64,000 bases of DNA from Pseudomonas sp. KK4 (GCF_001984065.1 NZ_LYVP01000021.1:1-64000), one strand, 5' to 3'; positions 28,707 through 41,592 are shown, counted from the stretch's first letter. Notes: generated from the sequence alone by a model not told the origin. Numbers and translations: made by a program.

Positions 28707-30239
28707 ATGAGCAATAACGCGTCGTTCACGCCGCCCAGCCTGGTGCTCAGCACCATCGGCCTGTCGCTGGCGACCTTCATGCAAGTGCTCGACACCACCA
28801 TTGCCAACGTGGCGCTGCCGACCATTTCCGGCAACCTGGGGGTGAGTTCCGAGCAGGGCACCTGGGTCATCACTTCGTTTGCGGTGAGCAACGCCATCGC
28901 CCTGCCGCTGACGGGCTGGCTCAGCCGGCGTTTCGGCGAGGTCAAACTGTTCATCTGGGCCACGCTGCTGTTCGTGCTGGCGTCGTTCCTGTGCGGGATT
29001 TCTACTTCGATGCCGGAACTGGTGGGCTTTCGAGTCCTGCAAGGGGTGGTGGCGGGGCCGTTGTACCCGATGACCCAGACCTTGCTGATTGCGGTCTACC
29101 CGCCGGCGAAACGGGGGATGGCCCTGGCGCTGCTGGCGATGGTGACGGTGGTGGCGCCGATTGCCGGGCCGATCCTCGGTGGCTGGATCACCGACAGCTA
29201 CAGTTGGCCGTGGATCTTCTTCATCAACGTGCCAATCGGCCTGTTCGCCGCCTGGGTGGTCACGCAGCAGATGAAGAAACGCCCGGTGGTCACCAGTCGC
29301 CAGCCAATGGATTACGTCGGTTTGATCGCCTTGATCATCGGCGTCGGCGCTTTGCAGATCGTCCTTGATAAAGGCAACGATGCAGATTGGTTCGAATCGA
29401 GCTTCATTGTCATCGGCTCGGTGATTTCCGTGATCGCCCTGGCGTTCTTCGTGATCTGGGAAATGACCGATGAGCATCCGGTGGTCAACTTGCGGTTGTT
29501 CGCCTACCGCAACTTCCGGTGGGGCACCATCGTGCTGATTCTGGGCTATGCGGGGTTCTTCGGCATCAACCTGATCCTGCCGCAGTGGCTGCAAACCCGT
29601 TTGGGCTACACCGCGACCTGGGCCGGTTTCGCCGTGGCGCCGCTGGGCATCCTGCCGGTGCTGCTGTCACCGTTTGTCGGCAAATACGCACCGCGTTTCG
29701 ACATGCGGGTCCTGGCGGGCGGGGCGTTCCTGGCCATCGGTCTAAGCTGTTTCATGCGCGCCGGCTTCACCAACGAAGTGGACTTTCAGCACATCGCGAT
29801 GGTGCAACTGTTCATGGGCATTGGCGTGGCGCTGTTCTTCATGCCGACCCTGACCATCCTGCTGTCGGACCTGCCGCCGCACCAGATTGCCGATGGCTCG
29901 GGCCTGGCCACCTTTCTGCGGACCCTGGGCGGCAGCTTTGCTGCCTCGCTGACCACCTGGATCTGGATCCGCCGCGCCGACCAGCACCATGCGTACCTGA
30001 CCGAAAGCATCACGCCGTTCGACCCGGCCACCCGCGAGGCGCTGACGAATCTGGGCGGGGCAGGGGCCAAGGCTTATACGCAGCTGGAACAGACGGTGAT
30101 CAGCCAGGCGTACATCATGTCCACGGTGGACTACTTCACCTTGCTGGGCTGGATGTTCATGGGGCTGATACTGATCGTGTGGCTGGCCAAACCACCGTTC
30201 ACCGCCAAGGCCGGTCCTGCGGCCTCTGCGGGCCACTAA
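28707..30239 (+). CDS. EmrB-like MFS drug efflux pump (DHA2 family)
   Basis: A 510-residue transporter with 14 predicted helices, the DHA2 number. LDTTIANVALPTISGNLG is the motif of helix 1, GWLSRRFGEVKLF the loop 2-3 motif, and APIAGPILGGWITD motif C of drug/proton antiporters. Together with the MFP and OMF it should export hydrophobic drugs or uncouplers across both membranes. The 151-bp gap from the EmrA-like gene holds a REP pair, which may reduce its dosage. Confidence 0.93.
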   Translation: MSNNASFTPPSLVLSTIGLSLATFMQVLDTTIANVALPTISGNLGVSSEQGTWVITSFAVSNAIALPLTGWLSRRFGEVKLFIWATLLFVLASFLCGISTSMPELVGFRVLQGVVAGPLYPMTQTLLIAVYPPAKRGMALALLAMVTVVAPIAGPILGGWITDSYSWPWIFFINVPIGLFAAWVVTQQMKKRPVVTSRQPMDYVGLIALIIGVGALQIVLDKGNDADWFESSFIVIGSVISVIALAFFVIWEMTDEHPVVNLRLFAYRNFRWGTIVLILGYAGFFGINLILPQWLQTRLGYTATWAGFAVAPLGILPVLLSPFVGKYAPRFDMRVLAGGAFLAIGLSCFMRAGFTNEVDFQHIAMVQLFMGIGVALFFMPTLTILLSDLPPHQIADGSGLATFLRTLGGSFAASLTTWIWIRRADQHHAYLTESITPFDPATREALTNLGGAGAKAYTQLEQTVISQAYIMSTVDYFTLLGWMFMGLILIVWLAKPPFTAKAGPAASAGH

Positions 30240-30254
30240 GCACCGCCGCCCCCT

Positions 30255-30354
30255 TGTAGGAGCGAGTTCACTCGCGATGGACGTCAACGATGACGCGGGG
30301 AACCTGATACCCCGCGGTGCGCCGGCTTCCATCGCGAGTAAACTCGCTCCTACA
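30255..30354. repeat. REP pair between convergent genes
   Basis: Two inverted copies (TTGTAGGAGCGAGTTCACTC and GAGTAAACTCGCTCCTACA) lie between the EmrB-like gene and lpxH. They belong to the same subfamily as the pair inside the liu operon. Confidence 0.78.
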
Positions 30355-30365
30355 GAGGGCGGTGG

Positions 30366-31118
30366 CTAGGCGGAAGGCGCAGCCAATTGCGGCGGCGGGG
30401 TGAAATCGAACGGCGCCAACGCAAACCCGCCATCATCGACCTGCAACGCCCAGCCCTGACGATCCCAATCCCCCAGCACAATGCGCCGGGCGGCCTGATC
30501 ACCCAGCTGCAACTTGTGCACGGCCGGGCGGTGGGTGTGGCCGTGGATCAGGGTTTTCACGCCATATTGCTGCATGATCCGCGGGATTTCTTCGGGCGTG
30601 ACGTCGACGATGTCATTGGCCTTCATCCGTGTTTGCGCCCGGCTTTCACTGCGCAGCTTGCGCGCCAGTTTGTGCCGCGTACTCAAGGGCAGATGGCGCA
30701 GGATGAACAGGGTGATGGGGTTGCGCAGGTAGCGACGCAGCTTCATGTAGGCTTCGTCGCGGGTGCACAGGCTGTCGCCGTGCATCAACAGCACCGGCTC
30801 GCCGTTGAACTGCACGACACTCGGGTCTTTCAGCAAGGTGCAGCCGGCCTGTCTGCAGAAGGCCTGGCCGAGCATGAAATCGCGATTGCCGTGCATCAGG
30901 AAAATGGCCGTGCCACTGTCGCTCAACTCGCGCAGGGCCTGGCAGATGGAACGCTGGAAGGGGGTCATGGCGTCATCGCCAATCCACGCCTCAAAGACGT
31001 CGCCCAGAATGTACAACGCACTCGCCGAGCGGGCGCGTCCGGCGAGCAAATCCAGAAACGCCCGGGTAATGTCCGGGCGCTCCTCTTCCAGATGCAAGTC
31101 TGAAATCAGCAATATCAC
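30366..31118 (-). CDS. lpxH: UDP-2,3-diacylglucosamine diphosphatase
   Basis: A 250-residue calcineurin-like phosphoesterase. All metal motifs of LpxH are present: [43 protein letters not shown] and [11 protein letters not shown]. It turns UDP-2,3-diacylglucosamine into lipid X in lipid A synthesis, at the inner face of the inner membrane. The start is GTG overlapping the ppiB stop (GTGA), so the two are coupled. Confidence 0.95.
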   Translation of the reverse strand: MILLISDLHLEEERPDITRAFLDLLAGRARSASALYILGDVFEAWIGDDAMTPFQRSICQALRELSDSGTAIFLMHGNRDFMLGQAFCRQAGCTLLKDPSVVQFNGEPVLLMHGDSLCTRDEAYMKLRRYLRNPITLFILRHLPLSTRHKLARKLRSESRAQTRMKANDIVDVTPEEIPRIMQQYGVKTLIHGHTHRPAVHKLQLGDQAARRIVLGDWDRQGWALQVDDGGFALAPFDFTPPPQLAAPSA

Positions 31119-31618
31119 TCAACGATCTCGGCTTTCTCGATGATCACGTCGTCTGCTGGAACGTCCTGGTGGCCGGCCTTGGACGTGGTGGCCACGGCTT
31201 TGATCTTGTCGACAACGTCCTGACCGGCGGTCACTTTGCCGAAGACCGCGTAGCCCCAGCCCTGCACGTTCTTGCCGCTGTGGTTGAGGAAGCTGTTGTC
31301 AGCGACGTTGATGAAGAACTGCGCGGAAGCCGAATGCGGCTCCATGGTACGGGCCATGGCGACAGTGTATTTGTCGTTGGAAAGACCGTTGTCGGCTTCG
31401 TTCTGGATGCTCGGACGCTTGTCTTTCTTTTCTTTCATGCCTGGCTCGAAACCGCCGCCCTGGATCATGAAGTTACCGATGACGCGGTGGAAAACGGTGT
31501 TTTCGTAGTGACCGGCTTTGACGTACTCGACGAAGTTGGCCACGGTGATCGGGGCCTTGTCGGCGTTCAGTTCGAGGACGATGTCGCCAAAGTTGGTAGT
31601 CAGTTTGACTTGGGTCAT
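31115..31618 (-). CDS. ppiB: Cytoplasmic peptidyl-prolyl cis-trans isomerase B
   Basis: A 167-residue cyclophilin without a signal peptide, the PpiB type. [28 protein letters not shown] and [19 protein letters not shown] are the active-site motifs. It speeds proline isomerisation in protein folding. The ATG at [10 protein letters not shown] is used; upstream in-frame sequence is the promoter region. It is divergent from glnS. Confidence 0.94.
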   Translation of the reverse strand: MTQVKLTTNFGDIVLELNADKAPITVANFVEYVKAGHYENTVFHRVIGNFMIQGGGFEPGMKEKKDKRPSIQNEADNGLSNDKYTVAMARTMEPHSASAQFFINVADNSFLNHSGKNVQGWGYAVFGKVTAGQDVVDKIKAVATTSKAGHQDVPADDVIIEKAEIVE

Positions 31619-31866
31619 GATCGGTACTCTTTCTATAGAATTCGTGGGCATTGGAACCTGGGGTTCCGCTACCGGTTCAGCCTGATCGGCCAAGGTGCGC
31701 AGTTTAGCGTGACAGGCGCGAATTTCGAGGCTGTTTTTTCTTTTACGGCCGATTAAATGCGACCGTTTGCCAAGCACGCTCTGTCAGGTGCTTGACGGCA
31801 TCGGCTATGATAGCGCCTTTGTTTTGTCCGGCCTGAACGCAGGCCACGCACCTCGCCAAGGATTCT

Positions 31867-33564
31867 ATGAGCAAGCCCACTGTCGACCCTACCTCGAATG
31901 CCAAGACCGGCCCTGCCGTGCCGGTCAACTTCCTGCGGCCGATCATCCAGGCGGACCTGGACTCGGGCAAGCACACGCAGATCGTCACCCGTTTCCCGCC
32001 TGAGCCCAACGGCTACCTGCACATCGGTCACGCCAAGTCGATCTGTGTGAACTTCGGCCTGGCCCAGGAATTCGGCGGCGTCACGCACCTGCGTTTCGAC
32101 GACACCAACCCGGCCAAGGAAGACCAGGAATACATCGACGCGATCGAAAGCGACGTCAAATGGCTGGGCTTCGAATGGTCCGGTGAAGTGCGCTACGCCT
32201 CGCAGTATTTCGACCAGTTGCATGACTGGGCCGTCGAGTTGATCAAGGCCGGCAAGGCCTACGTCGACGACCTGAGCCCGGAACAGGCCAAGGAATACCG
32301 CGGCACCCTGACCGAGCCGGGCCGCAACAGCCCGTTCCGTGATCGCTCCGTGGAAGAAAACCTCGACTGGTTCGCCCGCATGCGCGCCGGTGAGTTCCCG
32401 GACGGTGCCCGCGTGCTGCGGGCCAAGATCGACATGGCTTCGCCGAACATGAACCTGCGCGACCCGATCATGTACCGCATCCGTCACGCCCATCACCATC
32501 AGACCGGCGACAAGTGGTGCATCTACCCCAACTATGACTTCACCCACGGTCAGTCGGACGCCATAGAAGGCATCACTCACTCGATCTGCACCCTGGAGTT
32601 CGAAAGCCATCGTCCGCTGTACGAGTGGTTCCTCGACAACCTGTCGGTGCCGGCCAACCCGCGCCAGTACGAGTTCAGCCGCCTGAACCTGAACTACACG
32701 ATCACCAGCAAGCGCAAGCTCAAGCAACTGGTGGACGAGAAGCACGTCAACGGCTGGGACGACCCGCGCATGTCCACGCTGTCGGGCTTCCGCCGCCGTG
32801 GCTACACCCCGAAATCGATCCGCAACTTCTGCGAAATGATCGGCACCAACCGTTCCGACGGCGTGGTCGACTTCGGCATGCTCGAGTTCAGCATCCGTGA
32901 CGACCTCGACCAGAGCGCCCCGCGTGCCATGTGCGTGCTGCGTCCGCTGAAAGTCGTGATCACCAACTATCCGGAAGACCAGGTCGAGAACCTCGAACTG
33001 CCGTGCCACCCGAAAGAAGACATGGGCATGCGTGCGCTGCCATTCGCCCGTGAAATCTATATCGACCGTGAAGACTTCATGGAAGAGCCGCCGAAGGGCT
33101 ACAAGCGCCTGGAGCCGAACGGCGAAGTGCGTTTGCGCGGCAGCTACGTGATCCGTGCCGACGAAGCGATCAAGGACGCCGACGGCAACATCGTCGAACT
33201 GCGCTGCTCGTACGACCCGGACACCCTGGGCAAGAACCCTGAAGGCCGCAAGGTCAAGGGCGTGGTGCATTGGGTGCCGGCTGCGGCCAGCGTCGAGTGC
33301 GAAGTGCGTCTGTACGACCGCCTGTTCCGCTCGCCGAACCCGGAAAAGGCTGAAGACAGCGCCAGCTTCCTGGACAACATCAACCCTGACTCGCTGCAGG
33401 TGCTCACCGGTTGTCGTGCCGAGCCTTCGCTGGGCAACGCACAGCCGGAAGACCGTTTCCAGTTCGAACGCGAAGGCTACTTCGTCGCGGATATCAAGGA
33501 CTCGAAACCGGGCGCTCCGGTATTCAACCGTACCGTGACCCTGCGTGATTCGTGGGGCCAGTGA
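31867..33564 (+). CDS. glnS: Glutaminyl-tRNA synthetase
   Basis: A 565-residue class I synthetase. The HIGH motif is in [19 protein letters not shown] and the KMSKS-type loop in [33 protein letters not shown] is the GlnRS/GluRS signature, and two C-terminal beta barrels bind the anticodon (about 345-565). It charges tRNA-Gln. It is followed 15 bases later by cysS, and the two probably share a transcript. Confidence 0.97.
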   Translation: MSKPTVDPTSNAKTGPAVPVNFLRPIIQADLDSGKHTQIVTRFPPEPNGYLHIGHAKSICVNFGLAQEFGGVTHLRFDDTNPAKEDQEYIDAIESDVKWLGFEWSGEVRYASQYFDQLHDWAVELIKAGKAYVDDLSPEQAKEYRGTLTEPGRNSPFRDRSVEENLDWFARMRAGEFPDGARVLRAKIDMASPNMNLRDPIMYRIRHAHHHQTGDKWCIYPNYDFTHGQSDAIEGITHSICTLEFESHRPLYEWFLDNLSVPANPRQYEFSRLNLNYTITSKRKLKQLVDEKHVNGWDDPRMSTLSGFRRRGYTPKSIRNFCEMIGTNRSDGVVDFGMLEFSIRDDLDQSAPRAMCVLRPLKVVITNYPEDQVENLELPCHPKEDMGMRALPFAREIYIDREDFMEEPPKGYKRLEPNGEVRLRGSYVIRADEAIKDADGNIVELRCSYDPDTLGKNPEGRKVKGVVHWVPAAASVECEVRLYDRLFRSPNPEKAEDSASFLDNINPDSLQVLTGCRAEPSLGNAQPEDRFQFEREGYFVADIKDSKPGAPVFNRTVTLRDSWGQ

Positions 33565-33579
33565 TTCAAGGGATTTAAC

Positions 33580-34962
<1,383 letters not shown>

Positions 34963-34982
34963 TAGCCTGTGCGCTGAAAAGC

Positions 34983-35006
34983 AAAACCCGCCTTGTGCGG
35001 GTTTTT
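34983..35006 (+). terminator. Rho-independent terminator of glnS-cysS
   Basis: AAAACCCGC-CTTGT-GCGGGTTTT, followed by TGTTTTTGG, lies 20 bases after the cysS stop. Confidence 0.92.
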
Positions 35007-35050
35007 GTTTTTGGGGCAGGGCGTAAGTGAAGTGGCGTCGCGGCTGACGC

Positions 35051-35116
35051 CTTCGCGAGCAAGCCCGCTCCCACATGGGGTCACCGTCACCTGTGGGAGC
35101 GGGCTTGCTCACGAAA
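35051..35116. repeat. REP pair
   Basis: Two REP copies face each other (CTTCGCGAGCAAGCCCGCTC and GTGGGAGCGGGCTTGCTC), close to the end of the AcoR-like gene. Confidence 0.78.
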
Positions 35117-35129
35117 GACTGCGCGGCAG

Positions 35130-36974
35130 TCAGCCGTCCGATTGGCGCAATCGCTTGTAGAGGGTATTGCGACTGACCCCAAGCCGTCGCGCCAAGTGCG
35201 AAATGTTGCCGCCGACCGCCTGCAACTGCCGGTTCAAATCCTCGGCATCATCCAGGTCCACCGCCAACGGCTCCGGCGATTGCACCGGCTCCATCTCCAG
35301 ATCGACAAAAAAATCATCCGGCAAATGCTCCGGCCGCACCGGTTGTTCTTCGGCCATGGCCAGCGCCACCTGCATCACGCTGCTGACCTGACGCAAATTC
35401 CCCGGCCACGGATGACGGTCAAATAATTCCAGCACCTCACGACTCAACCCCGCCCACTGAGTCGGCTCGCGATGCTGTTCCCACAAGCGCTTGAACAAGG
35501 CCTGCTTGTCACTGCGTTCTCTCAAGGGCGGTAACTCAAGGGTCAAGCCGCCGATGCGGTAATACAGGTCCTCGCGGAAACGCCCCAACTGCACCTGCTC
35601 GCGCAATGAACGGTTGGTCGCCGAAATGATGCGGATGTCCACCGGGAACAGCTCACTGCTGCCCACCGGTTGCACGCAACGCTCCTGCAACACCCGCAAC
35701 AATCGGGCCTGGGTCGGCAGCGGCATGTCGCCGATCTCATCGAGGAACAGGGTGCCTTTGTCAGCCTTGCGAATCAGGCCGATGCTGCCTTTCTGGTTGG
35801 CGCCGGTGAACGCGCCTTTTTCGTAGCCGAACAGCTCGGACTCCACCAGTTCGGCGGGGATCGCCGCACAATTCACCGCAATGAACGACTGTTTGTTGCG
35901 GGAGCTGGCCTGATGCAATGCCTTGACGAACACTTCCTTGCCGACCCCGGTTTCGCCATGAATCAACAGCGGGATGTCTTTTTCCAGCAGGCGCTCGGCC
36001 TGACGCACGGCTTTTTCCACGCGACTGTCGCCGAAGTGCAGGGTGTTGAGGCTGATGGTGGTCGGCGCCGGTGCCGCCATGGTCCTGGCTTCAGAAAACA
36101 CGCGCGCCTGAACCGGAACCTGCTTCGGCCGTTTCAGCACGCACTGGAAACGGTTACGCCCGGAAGCCTGGAGCGAGAAGGGCAGCCCTTCGGGTTGATT
36201 GAGCAATTCCAGCAACGACACTTTGAACAGGCTCTCGACACTGACCCGCGACAACCGCAGCCCCAGCAGATTATCGGCGCGACGGTTGGCGGACAGCACC
36301 TGGCCGCTCTCGTCGAAGATCAGCAACCCGGCCCACTGACTGTCGAGGTTGTTCAGGCCGGTGTTGAACGTCAGCTGGAAATGCTGGCCGTGGAACAGGT
36401 TGAGGATCAGCCGGTTCTCCACGGTCTGGCTCATCATCTTGACCATGCCCAGGGTGTGGGACGGCGGCAGGTAGCTGTCGCTGGACACGTCCAGCACCGC
36501 GATGACCTTGCGCTCGGCATCGAAAATCGGCGCCGCGGACCCGGTCATGAAGCGGTTGGCCTTGAGGAAGTGTTCATCGTGCTCGATGTGCACCGCCTGT
36601 TCACAGGCCAGCGCAGTACCGATGGCATTGGTACCGCTGCATCGCTCCATCCAACTGGCGCCGGCGCTGAAACCACGGGCCAGGCCAGGCTCGATAAAGC
36701 GTTGAGTGCCCCAGGAGGTCAACACCTGGCCTTGATTGTCGGCCAGCATGATCAGGCAATTGGAGTTGCTCAGGATGTTCTCGTAATACGGCAGCACTTC
36801 CTGGTGCGTGGTCTGCACCAATGAATGCTGGCTCTCCAGCAACTGCGCGATGCCATCCGCCGGCAATTGATCGAAGGCGGGAGTGCTTTGATGACTCAAG
36901 CCGAACGCGCGGCAACGGGACCAGGAGTCCTGGATGATGGCGTCATGGGATAACGCGGGGGCAGGTGCGGCCAT
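35130..36974 (-). CDS. AcoR-like sigma-54-dependent activator
   Basis: A 614-residue bacterial enhancer-binding protein. It has an N-terminal GAF-type sensor (about 60-185, with GTNAIGTALACEQAVHI as in AcoR), a PAS-like stretch (about 205-270), a AAA+ domain and a C-terminal Fis helix-turn-helix (GNISHLARRLGVSRNTLYK). Walker A is GETGVGKE, the sigma-54 loop is GAFTGA and Walker B is GTLFLDEIGD. AcoR-type sensors respond to acetoin, alcohols or related compounds. It is divergent from the importer operon, whose promoter is of sigma-54 type, so it is very likely its activator. Confidence 0.93.
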   Translation of the reverse strand: MAAPAPALSHDAIIQDSWSRCRAFGLSHQSTPAFDQLPADGIAQLLESQHSLVQTTHQEVLPYYENILSNSNCLIMLADNQGQVLTSWGTQRFIEPGLARGFSAGASWMERCSGTNAIGTALACEQAVHIEHDEHFLKANRFMTGSAAPIFDAERKVIAVLDVSSDSYLPPSHTLGMVKMMSQTVENRLILNLFHGQHFQLTFNTGLNNLDSQWAGLLIFDESGQVLSANRRADNLLGLRLSRVSVESLFKVSLLELLNQPEGLPFSLQASGRNRFQCVLKRPKQVPVQARVFSEARTMAAPAPTTISLNTLHFGDSRVEKAVRQAERLLEKDIPLLIHGETGVGKEVFVKALHQASSRNKQSFIAVNCAAIPAELVESELFGYEKGAFTGANQKGSIGLIRKADKGTLFLDEIGDMPLPTQARLLRVLQERCVQPVGSSELFPVDIRIISATNRSLREQVQLGRFREDLYYRIGGLTLELPPLRERSDKQALFKRLWEQHREPTQWAGLSREVLELFDRHPWPGNLRQVSSVMQVALAMAEEQPVRPEHLPDDFFVDLEMEPVQSPEPLAVDLDDAEDLNRQLQAVGGNISHLARRLGVSRNTLYKRLRQSDG

Positions 36975-37037
36975 GGCAGTCAGCCTCTGATTAACGCTTT
37001 TATTGTTGTTATGAGGTAGTTCTGGAATACAACACCA

Positions 37038-37128
37038 TGTGGGAGCGGGCTTGCTCGCGAAAGCGGTATTTCAGCCTATGTATGTACCGACTGACACATT
37101 GCTTTCGCGAGCAAGCCCGCTCCCACAT
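37038..37128. repeat. REP pair in the activator/importer gap
   Basis: Two inverted REP copies (ATGTGGGAGCGGGCTTGCTC and GAGCAAGCCCGCTCCCACAT) lie near the activator start. Confidence 0.8.
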
Positions 37129-37182
37129 GGGTTCAGCGGCATTGGCCGGATTCCGGGGAAGCAAAAAGCACCTGTAGAGTGT

Positions 37183-37252
37183 TGTTCACTAATGTTCATT
37201 GTCAACCGTTGAAGTGTTCAGTTGTTCAGTTGCGATTGTTCATTTGTGTTCA
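37183..37252. promoter_or_regulatory. Cluster of six TGTTCA repeats (candidate enhancer)
   Basis: TGTTCA occurs six times, at 37183, 37193, 37215, 37223, 37237 and 37247, all in the same direction. Two pairs are exactly 10 bp apart. The cluster is 65-134 bp upstream of the sigma-54 promoter, the usual distance for an enhancer. The AcoR-like protein next door is the likely binder. Confidence 0.68.
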
Positions 37253-37316
37253 GCATCGAACGCGACTCATAGGTCATTTTCAGCGATTTCCAATAAAATC
37301 AACATGTTGTGATTTC

Positions 37317-37332
37317 TGGCACAGATGTCGCT
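37317..37332 (+). promoter_or_regulatory. Sigma-54 promoter of the importer operon
   Basis: TGGCACAGATGTCGCT has GG and GC separated by exactly ten bases. It lies 47 bp upstream of the glpS start. Confidence 0.82.
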
Positions 37333-37356
37333 ATAGAGCTCCGGTCGCTTGACTCC

Positions 37357-37370
37357 AAAAAATAAAAAAG
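37357..37370 (+). promoter_or_regulatory. A-rich Hfq/Crc target at the glpS ribosome site
   Basis: AAAAAATAAAAAAG fits the AANAANAA pattern bound by Hfq and Crc. It ends eight bases before the glpS ATG, so binding would block translation start. Confidence 0.6.
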
Positions 37371-37378
37371 GCCGAGCC

Positions 37379-38473
37379 ATGTCATTAACCCTGGAGCATG
37401 TCAGCCGCACCGTCGAGGGCCAGACCTGGATTGACGATGCGTGCCTCAGTTTCGAACCTGGATCCTTCAACGTTTTGCTGGGGCGCACCCTGTCCGGCAA
37501 AACCAGTCTGATGCGCCTGATGGCCGGGCTGGACAAGCCCGACAGCGGCCGCATCCTGATGAATGGCGTGGATGTCACCCAACGTCCGGTGCGCTTGCGC
37601 AATGTGTCGATGGTGTATCAGCAGTTCATCAACTACCCGACCATGACCGTCTTCGACAACATCGCCTCGCCGTTGCGCCAGGCCGGTGTGTCCAATGAGC
37701 TGATCCAGAGCAAGGTGTTGGAAACAGCGAAGATGCTGCGCATCGAGAAATTCCTCAAGCGCTACCCCCTGGAACTTTCCGGCGGCCAGCAACAGCGCAC
37801 GGCCATGGCCCGGGCGCTGATCAAGGATGCCGAGCTGATCCTGTTCGATGAGCCGCTGGTCAACCTCGACTACAAATTGCGCGAAGAGCTGCGCCAGGAA
37901 ATGCGCGAACTGTTCAAGGCACGGCACACCATCGCCGTCTACGCCACCACCGAGCCCAACGAAGCCCTGGCACTGGGCGGCACCACCACCATTCTTCACG
38001 AGGGGCGGGTGATCCAGAGCGGCCAGTCTTCGGCGGTCTATCACCAGCCACAGACCGTGCTGGCGGCGGAGCTGTTTTCCGAGCCGCCGATCAACCTGAT
38101 GCCTGGGCGCATCGCCGGCAACGAAGTGAGTTTCGCCAATTTCGTGCACTTCCCGTTGAACGTCGATCTGCGCCCGGTGGGCGAGGGAGAATTTCGCTTT
38201 GGCGTGCGCCCCAGCCATATCTCGCTGGTGCCGAGCAACGACGATGACCTCGAACTGGCGGTGACCGTCGAAGTGGCGGAAATCAGCGGCTCGGAAACCT
38301 TCCTGCACGTGCGCAACGAGCATTTTCTGCTGGTGCTGCACTTGCCCGGCGTTCACGAATACGACGTCGATGCGCCTATCCGCATCTACATCCCGACCCA
38401 TAAACTGTTTGTGTTCGATACGCAGGGGCGGCTGGTTCAAGCGCCCGGCCGGCGTGTCGCGAGGGTTGCCTGA
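37379..38473 (+). CDS. glpS: ABC importer ATPase, GlpS type
   Basis: A 364-residue ATPase with an N-terminal nucleotide-binding domain and a C-terminal OB-fold (TOBE) regulatory part. Walker A is GRTLSGKT, the signature is LSGGQQQR and Walker B is [12 protein letters not shown]. The usual H-loop histidine is missing: where relatives have VTHDQ this protein reads ATTEPNEA. With GlpT it should drive the importer. The start at MSLTLEHV is chosen over an upstream ATG that overlaps the A-rich leader. Its stop shares a base with the glpT start. Confidence 0.9.
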   Translation: MSLTLEHVSRTVEGQTWIDDACLSFEPGSFNVLLGRTLSGKTSLMRLMAGLDKPDSGRILMNGVDVTQRPVRLRNVSMVYQQFINYPTMTVFDNIASPLRQAGVSNELIQSKVLETAKMLRIEKFLKRYPLELSGGQQQRTAMARALIKDAELILFDEPLVNLDYKLREELRQEMRELFKARHTIAVYATTEPNEALALGGTTTILHEGRVIQSGQSSAVYHQPQTVLAAELFSEPPINLMPGRIAGNEVSFANFVHFPLNVDLRPVGEGEFRFGVRPSHISLVPSNDDDLELAVTVEVAEISGSETFLHVRNEHFLLVLHLPGVHEYDVDAPIRIYIPTHKLFVFDTQGRLVQAPGRRVARVA

Positions 38474-39584
38474 TGGCCGAAATCCGTTTGCAGAACCTCG
38501 CCCACAGCTACACCAGCACGCCGAGCGGGCCGGAGGATTACGCGATCCGCGAGATGGACCACATCTGGGAACAGGGTGGCGCCTATGCCTTGCTCGGCCC
38601 GTCGGGCTGTGGCAAGTCGACCTTGCTCAACATCATTTCGGGGTTGCTCAGCCCGTCCCAGGGCCATGTGCTGTTTGACGGCAAGGCGGTCAACGACCTG
38701 ACGCCGGAGAAGCGCAACATCGCTCAGGTGTTCCAGTTTCCGGTGGTCTACGACACCATGACGGTGTTCGACAACCTGGCTTTCCCGCTGCGCAACCAGG
38801 GCATGGCCGAAGCGAAAATCCACACCAAGGTCCAGGAAATCGCTGAAGTCCTCGACCTGCAGAACCTGCTGAACAAGAAGGCCCGCAACCTCACCGCCGA
38901 CGAAAAACAGAAAGTCTCCATGGGCCGCGGCCTGGTGCGCGATGACGTGTCGGCGATCCTGTTCGATGAACCGCTGACGGTGATCGATCCGCACCTGAAG
39001 TGGAAACTGCGGCGCAAGCTCAAGCAGATCCACGAGCAGTTCAACATCACCATGGTCTACGTCACCCACGATCAACTGGAGGCCTCGACCTTCGCCGACA
39101 AGATCGCGGTAATGTACGGCGGCCAGATCGTGCAGTTCGGTACGCCGCGGGAATTGTTCGAACGGCCGAGCCACACCTTCGTCGGCTATTTCATCGGCAG
39201 CCCGGGGATGAACCTGATCGAAGTGCAGCCGCAGCCAGGTGGCGTGGGCTTCGCCTCGACCCATTTGCCGCTGTCGGAAGCGATGCAGAAACGCATCGCC
39301 GAATCGACCTGGCAAACCCTCAAAGTCGGCATCCGGCCCGAGTTCGTCCATGTCTGGGACGAGCCGTTCGATGACGCGCTGCGGGCACAAGTGGTACACG
39401 TCGAAGACCTCGGCACCTACAAGATCATGACCCTGAACCTCGACGGCGCCACCCTCAAGGTGCGTCTGGCCGAAGACAAACCGGTACCCGAAGGCACGGC
39501 CTACATCAGTTTTCCGGCGCAGTGGCTGATGGTCTACGCCGACGAATTCCTGCTCGAATCCCAAGCCAATGATGAGGTGCAGCC

Positions 39585-39588
<4 letters not shown>
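38473..39588 (+). CDS. glpT: ABC importer ATPase, GlpT type
   Basis: A 371-residue partner ATPase. Walker A is GPSGCGKST, Walker B is AILFDEPLTVID and the H-loop is complete (VYVTHDQLEA). Its signature is degenerate: LTADEKQKVSMGRG in place of LSGGQ. A TOBE-like domain follows (about 240-371). The defects of GlpS and GlpT are complementary, so a heterodimer would have one normal and one degenerate ATP site. It overlaps glpP (ATGA). Confidence 0.9.
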
Positions 39589-40451
<863 letters not shown>

Positions 40452-40461
40452 GGCCCGCGCC

Positions 40462-41262
40462 ATGAGCAAAAGAAAGCTGATCCCGTTGCTGCTCTACATC
40501 CTGTTCCTGCTGGTGCCGATCTACTGGCTGCTGAACATGTCGTTCAAGAGCAACACCGAAATCCTCGGCGGTTTGACGCTGTTTCCTACTGACTTCACCC
40601 TGCACAACTACAAGGTGATCTTCACCGATCCGGCCTGGTACACCGGTTACCTCAACTCGCTGTACTACGTGAGCCTGAACACGGTCATTTCCCTGAGCGT
40701 GGCGTTGCCGGCGGCTTACGCGTTCTCGCGCTATCGTTTCCTGGGGGACAAGCACCTGTTCTTCTGGTTGCTGACCAACCGCATGGCGCCGCCGGCGGTG
40801 TTTCTGCTGCCGTTTTTCCAGTTGTATTCATCGATCGGCCTGTTCGATACGCACATCGCCGTGGCCCTGGCCCACTGCCTGTTCAACGTGCCGTTGGCGG
40901 TGTGGATTCTGGAAGGTTTCATGTCCGGTGTTCCCAAGGAGATCGACGAAACGGCCTATATCGACGGCTACAGTTTCCCCAAGTTCTTCGTGAAGATATT
41001 CATCCCGCTGATCGGCTCCGGCATCGGTGTGACGGCGTTCTTCTGCTTCATGTTTTCCTGGGTCGAGTTGTTGCTGGCGCGAACCCTCACCTCGGTCAAT
41101 GCCAAGCCCATCGCGGCGGTGATGACGCGCACGGTGTCGGCGTCGGGTATCGACTGGGGCGTGCTGGCGGCGGCGGGGGTGTTGACCATCCTGCCGGGCA
41201 TGCTGGTGATCTGGTTTGTTCGCAACCACGTGGCCAAGGGCTTTGCCCTGGGCCGGGTATGA
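40462..41262 (+). CDS. glpQ: ABC importer permease, GlpQ type
   Basis: A 266-residue MalG/UgpE-type permease with six helices. The EAA loop reads EIDETAYIDGYSFPKFFVKI, and LPAAYAFSRYRFLG is typical of the family. It pairs with GlpP. It is followed seven bases later by the small DUF2160 gene. Confidence 0.92.
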   Translation: MSKRKLIPLLLYILFLLVPIYWLLNMSFKSNTEILGGLTLFPTDFTLHNYKVIFTDPAWYTGYLNSLYYVSLNTVISLSVALPAAYAFSRYRFLGDKHLFFWLLTNRMAPPAVFLLPFFQLYSSIGLFDTHIAVALAHCLFNVPLAVWILEGFMSGVPKEIDETAYIDGYSFPKFFVKIFIPLIGSGIGVTAFFCFMFSWVELLLARTLTSVNAKPIAAVMTRTVSASGIDWGVLAAAGVLTILPGMLVIWFVRNHVAKGFALGRV

Positions 41263-41269
41263 GGAATCG

Positions 41270-41545
41270 ATGATGGAATGGATGAGCTGGACCGTCCCCA
41301 CGGCGGCATTCTTCGGTGTGATTGGCTTGATCCTGGTGGGCATGACCACTTGGGAGTTGCGCTCGCCGAGCGTTCTTCGGCGTGGTTTTCTGCCGATTGC
41401 CACCACCCGTGGCGATCGGTTGTTTATCGGTCTTCTCGGCAGCGCCTACTTGCATTTGCTGGTAATTGGCGTGACCGACTGGAGCATCTGGGTGGCGTTC
41501 GCGTTGTCCCTGGTGTGGCTGTTGGCTGTGATGCGTTGGGGCTAG
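41270..41545 (+). CDS. DUF2160 small membrane protein of the importer operon
   Basis: A 91-residue protein with three predicted helices (about 10-28, 47-66, 71-88). GMTTWELRSP and RGFLPIATTRGDRLFIGLL match the DUF2160 family, which is found almost only between glpQ and glpV in such operons and is sometimes called glpU. Its role is unknown; it may be an accessory part of the permease. Two adjacent ATGs could serve as start. Confidence 0.82.
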   Translation: MMEWMSWTVPTAAFFGVIGLILVGMTTWELRSPSVLRRGFLPIATTRGDRLFIGLLGSAYLHLLVIGVTDWSIWVAFALSLVWLLAVMRWG

Positions 41546-41592
41546 TCGAATCGCTCGGCAATGTTGCTCCCAAATTCAATAAGGAGGTCTCT

